This document shows, piece by piece, positions 1 to 5,070 of a DNA stretch of 8,542 bases. Below the pieces are notes generated by a model. That model had not been told where the DNA came from and did not search any database. It saw only the letters and a program-made list of their open reading frames with translations. Numbering within the stretch: the first letter of the stretch is position 1; each line of letters begins with the position of its first letter. A program made the translations under genes and the position numbers. This stretch comes from Hyphomicrobium sp. (lineage in GTDB: Bacteria > Pseudomonadota > Alphaproteobacteria > Rhizobiales > Hyphomicrobiaceae), in contig JAUWCP010000096.1 of NCBI GenBank assembly GCA_030609245.1, positions 1 through 8,542 of the forward strand, in the 5' to 3' direction.

Positions 1-138
1 ACTTGGTGGGTTCAGTGGGTGTTTCTGGCATGGGGTGTCTGCCTTTTGGCGCACGGATTGTGCGCATTCGGACGAACGCCCCGGCTGCTCACCAATTGGC
101 AACAAAGGAAGATCAAGGAGATCAAGGACAAGATGTGA
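1..138 (+). CDS. 2TM-domain membrane protein, C-terminal fragment
   Basis: An open frame enters from the left edge in frame 1 and ends at TGA 136-138; the start lies outside the window, leaving 45 residues. It begins with a Trp-rich hydrophobic segment (TWWVQWVFLAWGVCLLAHGL), followed by a charged tail ending in KIKEIKDKM. This matches the end of the 2TM domain family (PF13239-type): a second membrane helix with a W-G-x-x-L-x-x-H-x-L pattern, then a short basic cytoplasmic tail. In known proteins this domain stands alone or at the N-terminus of histidine kinases; here the frame stops right after it, so this is a small stand-alone protein or a C-terminal 2TM module. Function is unknown. The gene converges with the synthase gene on the opposite strand, with a hairpin between them. 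The family call rests on pattern recognition over a short fragment. Confidence 0.6.
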   Translation, partial: TWWVQWVFLAWGVCLLAHGLCAFGRTPRLLTNWQQRKIKEIKDKM

Positions 139-285
139 GTCCATTTCACCCCGACAGCGGACATTAACGAGAATAGCAAGGTCAGCAACTGCAGCGAAAA
201 GGTGGCCCCCAGCGAGCTGACAGTCTCGGAGCCCCCTCAATTGGTCAAGACAGGCCTGAAGTCGATGTCGCACCAAACAACTGCT

Positions 286-306
286 CGTGATGTGGCATCA
301 CGTTTT
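286..306 (+). terminator. Hairpin terminator between convergent genes
   Basis: A perfect 7-bp stem CGTGATG (286-292) / CATCACG (296-302) encloses a 3-base loop TGG and is followed by TTTT (303-306). It lies 147 bases past the stop of the 2TM gene and 17 bases beyond the stop of the convergent synthase gene. The T-run is on the + strand, so it best serves the left-hand gene. Read the other way it is followed by a weaker, T-containing stretch, so it may also stop the synthase transcript. The short T-run limits confidence. Confidence 0.5.
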
Positions 307-323
307 GCTCAAGCATTGCAGTC

Positions 324-1568
324 TCATGCAGGCGGTGGCCCGAAAACGAGCACGGCATTCAATCCGCCCAGCCCGAACGAATTCGACATCGTGTAAGTCA
401 GTTTTTTCTCGCGCCCAACGTTCGGCACATAGTCGAGATCGCATTGGGGATCCCTCTCATCGAGACCAATAGTTGGAGGCATCCACACGGCCTCCATGGC
501 CTTGAGGCAGGCCACGGCTTCGATGCCACCGGACGCGCCCATCGGATGGCCATGCATCGACTTGGTCGAGGAAACGCCCATGTTTGCAGCGTGTCTGCCA
601 AACACGTTCTTGATGGCTTGGGTTTCATTGAGATCGTTCAAGATGGTCGCCGTGCCATTTGCGTTCAGATAATCGATGGCGGTGGGCTCCAGTTTCGCGT
701 CATCCAGCGCTCGGCGCATGGCCTCGCTGGTTGCTTCGATGTCCGGATGGACCATGTCCGTGCTGTTGGAGGTTAGGCCGAGGCCGCGGAGTTCCGCCAG
801 CATCTTCGCACCGCGCTCGGTCGCATGGCGCTCAGATTCCAGCACCAACACGCCGGCGCCCTCTGCCAGCACAGTGCCGTTGCGCATCCGAGAGAAGGGA
901 AAGCAGCCCTGCGGCGACAGCAGGCGCAGGGACTGACAGGCCAGCATGCCACCGTATGTGATCATGCTGTCAGACCCGCCGACGATGGCGACATCGACCA
1001 ATCCGTGGCGGATATAGTCGCGGCCAATACCGATGGCATGCGCCGCGCTCGCGCCGGCGCTGCAGGTGGCAAAGGTGGGGCCCTTCGCCCCATACTCGAT
1101 GCCGATGTGCGCTGTTGCCGACGAGCCAACGATGCGGGGGAGCGTCATGGGGTGCACAGCGCGTTTATCGAGAATGAAGACATTACGGGATGCGGTTTCG
1201 CCGGTGATCTGTCCACCAGCGCCGGACCCAATAACGCACGCCACGCGACGTGCCCGCTTGAAGGGTACCTCAAGGCTTGATTGCTTGATCGCCTCATCGG
1301 CGGCAGCTGCCGCCAACCAGGAAAAGCGGTCAGAGAACAAGATCGTCTTGTCGCGCTGCCAGTGTTTGAGGCGTTCCCCGTGATCGAAATCCTTGATTTG
1401 GCCCGCGATCCGAATTTTGAGATTGTATAGCTCCACACCTTCGACCGGTCCGATCCCGGATCTGCCCTGTTTCAGGCCGTTCCAGAAATCGGCCACGGTC
1501 TGACCGATCGGCGTTACGACTCCCATACCGGTAACGACCACACGGGGGGTGAGGCCAGAGTCTGCCAT
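324..1568 (-). CDS. Beta-ketoacyl-ACP synthase-fold protein (FabF/NodE-like), likely non-condensing
   Basis: The 414-residue product has the full length of a KAS II enzyme. ATG at 1568-1566 is preceded by a weak GGAA. It opens with RVVVTGMGVVTPIG (residues 9-22) and shows GPTF (163-166), HAIG (177-180), VGGSDS (196-201), SSTKSMHGH (333-341), CDLDYVPN (376-383) and NSFGLGG (396-402), all thiolase-fold KAS landmarks; the C-terminal half resembles rhizobial NodE. True KAS enzymes condense malonyl-ACP with acyl thioesters using a Cys-His-His triad. Aligning GPxF and HAI without gaps puts Gly172 (codon 1053-1055) at the nucleophilic Cys; a Cys occurs three residues earlier (169). The usual NAHGT motif reads NANGT, so Asn304 replaces the first catalytic His. 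His341 and Lys336 remain. This suggests a chain-length-factor-like partner subunit, a decarboxylase or a decaying gene. No partner synthase or intact acyl carrier protein gene is adjacent. The fold is secure; activity is inferred to be absent or altered. Confidence 0.9.
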   Translation of the reverse strand: MADSGLTPRVVVTGMGVVTPIGQTVADFWNGLKQGRSGIGPVEGVELYNLKIRIAGQIKDFDHGERLKHWQRDKTILFSDRFSWLAAAAADEAIKQSSLEVPFKRARRVACVIGSGAGGQITGETASRNVFILDKRAVHPMTLPRIVGSSATAHIGIEYGAKGPTFATCSAGASAAHAIGIGRDYIRHGLVDVAIVGGSDSMITYGGMLACQSLRLLSPQGCFPFSRMRNGTVLAEGAGVLVLESERHATERGAKMLAELRGLGLTSNSTDMVHPDIEATSEAMRRALDDAKLEPTAIDYLNANGTATILNDLNETQAIKNVFGRHAANMGVSSTKSMHGHPMGASGGIEAVACLKAMEAVWMPPTIGLDERDPQCDLDYVPNVGREKKLTYTMSNSFGLGGLNAVLVFGPPPA

Positions 1569-1946
1569 CTAGAGTATTTCCGTTTCTAAGGTCGACATTC
1601 CGCGGAGTGAGCTTTGGCCCAAACCTTCAACGGCCGGCTCTTCTCAGTAGACTTCGATTGCAGTCATGACACGTTCGAGGCTTTCCATGCAGGTGATCCG
1701 GCGGCAAACAGTTAACTTTGACCCAGCGGAACCCTCGCGGAACGTTTGGTTGCAGACGCTCGCTACGAGGGCAGTCGATCGATGGGCACCCGAGCCACGG
1801 AAGCTCGACCTCAGTTAGCTGAAGTGATCGCAGTTGATCGGGCCGCTCATCATTAAGGTCGATGAGGCAGAACCACCCGGCGGCGAGGTTGGCCAACACC
1901 CTACCGAACAACCGACGCTCCAAACGCCTTATCCGGTAAGGGCTGT
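1569..1946. other. Gene-poor stretch upstream of the synthase gene
   Basis: No confident gene is seen here. A 98-codon minus-strand frame (1923-1627) has no recognisable family over its length. Around 1830-1804 its translation reads LRSLQLTEVEL, which resembles the helix around the phosphopantetheine site of acyl carrier proteins (L-x-S-L-G-x-D-S-L/V-E) but lacks the Asp-Ser. In another minus-strand frame, a segment ending in SLERVMTAIEVY before TGA at about 1650-1648 resembles an acyl carrier protein C-terminus. Together these might be a frameshifted acyl carrier protein remnant upstream of the synthase, but the match is weak and may be chance. I see no clear promoter. Confidence 0.3.
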
Positions 1947-2069
1947 AACCTCCGCTTATGGAACAAAGTGGATATGCTAGGCGCTCTCGAACTGACGTCT
2001 GCTTCTGGGGGTAAAGCGGACAAGCCGGATCCGGGGTCCAATGAATTTTTCTGACTCAAAACAGATATT
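1947..2069 (+). repeat. Degenerate copy of the triple-palindrome repeat
   Basis: Three worn palindromes line up in order with those of the two better copies. Unit 1 (1947-1975) matches 21 of 29 positions of the first palindrome at 2838-2866. Unit 2 (1995-2023) keeps the CTGGGGGTAAAGCGGACA core and a stem GTCTGCTT/AAGCGGAC (1997-2004/2014-2021) with one G-T wobble. Unit 3 (about 2044-2069) retains GACTCAAA and CAGATATT but has lost a few bases. Spacing between unit starts is about 47-50 bases, against 45-46 in the good copies. The conserved tail that follows the third palindrome elsewhere is not recognisable here. Confidence 0.6.
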
Positions 2070-2073
2070 AGCA

Positions 2074-2134
2074 CCAAAGCTCTTGACGCTTTGCTTTGGC
2101 ACGCGCCGCCGACTGCGGCAAAGCAACCTGCCGC
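2074..2134 (+). promoter_or_regulatory. Leader with mutually exclusive hairpins before the DUF2147 gene
   Basis: Four segments can pair in alternating ways. CCAAAGC (2074-2080) pairs with GCTTTGG (2093-2099). GCTTTG (2093-2098) can instead pair with CAAAGC (2119-2124). GCGGCA (2115-2120) can pair with TGCCGC (2129-2134) or, over 2115-2119, with GCCGC (2105-2109). Such 1:2, 2:3, 3:4 chains occur in attenuators. There is no T-run after the last arm and no recognisable leader peptide or riboswitch core, so a regulatory role is only a possibility. The segment lies 75-135 bases before the start codon. Confidence 0.2.
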
Positions 2135-2208
2135 CTGCCTTCATAAGGGCAAGGAATCGCCGAAGATCCGTCCTCTAGCGAGTTCAAATGTGCTAGTGAG
2201 GACCTGTT

Positions 2209-2766
2209 ATGATGTGGCATGTCTCTGTGCGTCTAGCTCTGCTGATCCTGTTGCCAACGCTGACTACTCAAGTAGGCTTTGCTCAGGAGGGCGGGCTCGC
2301 CAATACACTGTGGCGCACGCAAAAAGAAACCGGCTGGAAGACTTCGGCGACCTGTAAAAGGTCACCTACATCGGTCGTTGCATTCACCAAATGCACGGGT
2401 GACTACGTGGGGCTCTGCGGTACCATTCGCGCGCTCAACCCCAGCGACAGCCAGCTTCAAATCACTGACCTCTCGCAACTGTCTGACAGCCTCAATCCAT
2501 ATCCGGAACTGCGCAAAAGAAGGGTTGTTGGTATCAAGATTTTCGCAAATCTCAGGGCGCGCGGTGATCTGCTCGTTGGCGACGGATACTCACCTTGTCG
2601 CGGGCGACATGGAAAGATCTGCATGCGCAGAATCAGCAGACGCCAGCTCGAGCAATGGGCCTGCCTTCGCAGCGTGGGGTGTGATGCTGAGCCCGGCCTT
2701 TTTTGCACGCCAAAATATGTCTGGACCCGGATCGATGGCGTTCCGGAAGGATGGGTCGGAAATTAG
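2209..2766 (+). CDS. Exported DUF2147-like protein
   Basis: The 185-residue product begins with a signal peptide: a hydrophobic core at residues 9-20 and a likely cleavage after VGFA (22-25), before Gln26, so it should be periplasmic or secreted. GTGAGGA (2196-2202) lies six bases before the first of two tandem ATGs, supporting a start at 2209 or 2212. The mature part follows the DUF2147 (PF09917-type) layout: LWRT (34-37), a C-x-G-x-x-x-x-LCGTI segment with Cys62 and Cys70, R-x-x-VVGIKI (103-111), GDGYSP (124-129), and a terminal GC (157-158), GLFC (163-166) and VWTR (171-174). The family's function is not established; members are small exported beta-rich proteins. The usual G-K-T-Y segment reads GKIC (135-138), and the mature protein has four Cys beyond the conserved pairs, so it is a divergent member. 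It stands alone, between repeat copies. Family assignment is likely but not certain. Confidence 0.75.
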   Translation: MMWHVSVRLALLILLPTLTTQVGFAQEGGLANTLWRTQKETGWKTSATCKRSPTSVVAFTKCTGDYVGLCGTIRALNPSDSQLQITDLSQLSDSLNPYPELRKRRVVGIKIFANLRARGDLLVGDGYSPCRGRHGKICMRRISRRQLEQWACLRSVGCDAEPGLFCTPKYVWTRIDGVPEGWVGN

Positions 2767-2831
2767 CTACGAGTGTAGCAGATCTTGTTCATGAAGGGCG
2801 CCGAAGGCACCCAGGAGTAAGAAGCATTCGA

Positions 2832-3048
2832 GCCTCCAATGTCCGCTTTTGGCACTTAGCGGACATTTAGACCGCCTCGGAGAATGTCCGCTATTGGGGG
2901 TAAAGCGGACATCGCTGGCGCTAGCTCAAATTTCTGCTTTTGACCCAAAGCGGACATCACCAATGCTCACTCGGCTATGGGCCGCCGGCTCCAGAAACGA
3001 CATTGCCGCCAGCCTGTGCATTGGCCTACACTCCGCCTCAGCCTGCCT
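2832..3048 (+). repeat. Triple-palindrome dispersed repeat, copy upstream of the efflux operon
   Basis: The first 126 bases hold three palindromes whose starts are about 45 bases apart. The first is AATGTCCGCT (2838-2847) / AGCGGACATT (2858-2867). The second is ATGTCCGCT (2884-2892) / AGCGGACAT (2904-2912). The third is an imperfect stem 2930-2940 / 2947-2957 with a T-C mismatch and a wobble. A conserved tail containing CTCGGCTAT (2970-2978) and CGGCTCCAGAAACGA (2986-3000) continues to at least 3048. The segment aligns without gaps to 8326-8542 (173 of 217 identical by hand count). It fills most of the gene-free interval between the DUF2147 gene and the efflux operon. Short reading frames crossing it are judged not to be genes. 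The right boundary cannot be fixed because the other copy runs off the window. Confidence 0.9.
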
Positions 3049-3211
3049 AGAAGCTTGCGAACAAGCGCCACATTCTAACTTAGCGGCTAGTACCGCTTGG
3101 AGCGGCAGGCCAGGACCGATGTAAGTCCGAGATCTCGAATGACTTGAAACTCTGCGCACGCACAGCACCCCTGTCATCATCTGGATTCCAAGGTCACCAA
3201 TTTGTTGCGAG

Positions 3212-3216
3212 CGGAG
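3212..3216 (+). promoter_or_regulatory. Ribosome binding site fixing the adaptor start
   Basis: CGGAG lies six bases before ATG 3223-3225. The frame is also open to tandem TTG codons at 3202 and 3205, but these have no comparable purine-rich element in front, so ATG 3223 is preferred. Confidence 0.5.
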
Positions 3217-3222
3217 CGAAGC

Positions 3223-5070
3223 ATGTTCAGCAACGCGGGACCACAAAACCGACATTCGCGTAAGGGGCGGACAGATCCGCTATTAAGGCGATTTGTTTTA
3301 TTGTGCTGCTTGCCGGTGCTGATCGCGGCGTGTGAACGGCCGGTCGAAGGCGAAGCTGATGAGGCGCAATATCCTCCCGCCCCTGTGACAATCTACAAGC
3401 TTGTCGAGCAAGACTTTACGCGCGACGCGCGCCTCACGGGTTCCGTTGGTCTTTATCGCCAGGAGGAAGTCGGATTCGAAGTTGGCGGACGCATGCTCTT
3501 GGTCCTTGATCTCGGCAAGGAGGTTGAAGGGCCAGCCAACAACGAAGCAGGCCAACGCGTTCGCCAGGGTGAGGTCATTGCAAAAATCGATAACACCCGA
3601 TATCGCCTCCAAGTTCAGGCACTCGAAGCCCGCCTGCGCGCGTTGCGCTCGGACCTGAAGGCGCAACGAATCGACGTCGATCAAGTCGCCGAAGCTAATC
3701 TCAAGGCGGCGCAGGCGAGACTGCGCATATCGGCCAGCGATATCGTTGTGGCTGAGCGCCAGGTTGCCGAAGCGGAGGCGGAAGTCACCCGAACCCATCT
3801 CGATTACAACCGACAACAAGACCTTGAACGTCGGGCCAGTTCCGCGTTTCGTGAAAAGACGCTCGATGATGCGAAGGCCGCCTACGACGCGGCCGTTGCA
3901 CGCAAACAGCAGCGTGAGGCGCTAATCGACGCGCGGCAGCGCGCCCGCGACGCACAGTCAGCAGTTGTCACGGTGGCCGAGGCAACGATCGTGTTCAAGC
4001 AGGCGAAGGTCGAATCAACGCTGGCAAGTATTGCGGAACTGGAGCAGGAACTAACGCGCGCGCGCGAGGACTTGGACGATACGGTTCTGTATGCCCCGTT
4101 TTCTGGGCGCGTAACGAAAATTCACGCTTCCCAAGGCGCCGTCGTCGAGGCGGGCAAGCCCATCGTCACGTTAACACTCATGGACCCCGTTGAGATCCGC
4201 GTCGCGGTTTCCGCCAACACAGAGCGACGCATTCGAACCGGCGATCGCGCTTGGGTTTTTCCAAGAGATCCCGCCGATCCGGAGAGAGAGGCAACGAAGA
4301 TCAATGCACTCGTCTTTGAAAAGGGTTCCGTTGCCGATCCCGATACGCGTACCTTCCGCATCGATCTCATTGCGCGCAACCGGCGTCGGCTAGTTCACCA
4401 CGTCGACCCCGAGACAGAGGGGCTTCCTGTCGTTACCGATTTTCTCCCTGTGGCCCGTCGCTTCGAAGGTGAACCCGGCCCATTGTTTGTCCCCACACAA
4501 AGTATCTACCGCGAAGAGGGGAAGACTTACGTTTTGCGTTTGCCGGGGATCAGCTTTCATGATGGACCCCACCGCAACGCAATCGGCAGACACACGCCAC
4601 AAAAGATCGAGGTTGAACTCGGTGACAACTATTTCACGGTGATCAAATGGAATTTCCGCAGTCTGGTGGCGTCGAGTGATCTGCGCGAAGGCGATTTCCT
4701 GGTCATTGGTCCGATAAAAGAGCACCTTGATGGTCTGGCCATCGACCGGCCCCAATGGCTGCTCCGACCCGGCGATCTCGTGCCGGTGCGATTTGTCTTA
4801 AACACAACGCCAAAGGGCTTTTATGTGCCCATCAACGCGATCACTAAGATCGACGGCAGTCTCATTGTATATCTTGTTGTGGACGGCAAGGCCGAGCCGG
4901 TTCCAGTGACCGTGCACGAGACTTACGGCGAATTCCGACGCGTGGCCGGCGATCGTCTCAATATTGGATCGGCGGTAATTGTTGGCGGCACTCATCTCGT
5001 ATCAAAGGGACAACCCGTCTCAGTGGTCGGACAATTGACCAACTTGAGCGACGGCGCGCCGACCCAATGA
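3223..5070 (+). CDS. RND efflux periplasmic adaptor lipoprotein (membrane fusion protein), extended form
   Basis: A 615-residue periplasmic adaptor from ATG 3223. Adaptors link an RND pump to an outer-membrane channel. A lipoprotein signal ends in VLIAAC with the lipidated residue at Cys37; the preceding n-region is long and basic. The first half-lipoyl segment (about 83-125) contains VGFEVGGR and QRVRQGEVIAKID. A long Ala/Arg/Gln/Glu-rich coiled-coil hairpin spans about 129-286. The second half-lipoyl segment (about 287-318) starts with LYAPFSGRV, and the beta-barrel includes SVADPDTRTFRI. The family usually spans 350-420 residues; the excess lies in the long hairpin and the C-terminal half. 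There, two modules look alike: LFVPTQSI to LREGDFLVIG (about 420-500) and GFYVPINAI to GSAVIVGG (about 531-600). Each has V-P-x-x-x-I, a G-x-x-(I/V)Y or similar strand, and a G-D/S-x-(L/V)VIxG end. Stop TGA overlaps the pump's ATG (ATGA), indicating coupled expression. The substrate cannot be told. Confidence 0.9.
   Translation: MFSNAGPQNRHSRKGRTDPLLRRFVLLCCLPVLIAACERPVEGEADEAQYPPAPVTIYKLVEQDFTRDARLTGSVGLYRQEEVGFEVGGRMLLVLDLGKEVEGPANNEAGQRVRQGEVIAKIDNTRYRLQVQALEARLRALRSDLKAQRIDVDQVAEANLKAAQARLRISASDIVVAERQVAEAEAEVTRTHLDYNRQQDLERRASSAFREKTLDDAKAAYDAAVARKQQREALIDARQRARDAQSAVVTVAEATIVFKQAKVESTLASIAELEQELTRAREDLDDTVLYAPFSGRVTKIHASQGAVVEAGKPIVTLTLMDPVEIRVAVSANTERRIRTGDRAWVFPRDPADPEREATKINALVFEKGSVADPDTRTFRIDLIARNRRRLVHHVDPETEGLPVVTDFLPVARRFEGEPGPLFVPTQSIYREEGKTYVLRLPGISFHDGPHRNAIGRHTPQKIEVELGDNYFTVIKWNFRSLVASSDLREGDFLVIGPIKEHLDGLAIDRPQWLLRPGDLVPVRFVLNTTPKGFYVPINAITKIDGSLIVYLVVDGKAEPVPVTVHETYGEFRRVAGDRLNIGSAVIVGGTHLVSKGQPVSVVGQLTNLSDGAPTQ

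Noticed and set aside
35..472. Short plus-strand frames over 35-472
   Set aside because: They overlap the 2TM fragment out of frame or run antisense to the synthase gene and have no coding signals.
1627..1923. Minus-strand 98-codon frame upstream of the synthase
   Set aside because: Unrecognised composition, no good ribosome site, and the weak acyl carrier protein resemblance changes frame; kept only as a possible remnant.
2083..2111. TTGACG (2083-2088) as a promoter -35 for the DUF2147 gene
   Set aside because: The matching -10 position is GC-rich (around CCGCCG), and the motif lies within the hairpin leader.
2766..2812. Hairpins after the DUF2147 gene (GCTAC/GTAGC at 2766-2779; imperfect GGGCGCC/GGCACCC at 2796-2812) as terminators
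   Set aside because: Stems are short or mismatched and neither is followed by a T-run.
3144..3180. TTGAAA (3144-3149) as a -35 box for the efflux operon
   Set aside because: No acceptable -10 hexamer occurs at 16-18 bases spacing; the nearest AT-rich motif is too far.
2849..3255. Two short reading frames (plus 2849-3124, minus 3255-2926) crossing the repeat
   Set aside because: They are translations of the palindromic repeat and its tail, with no plausible ribosome sites, and the minus one overlaps the adaptor start. Their peptide strings resemble known repeat-derived spurious proteins.
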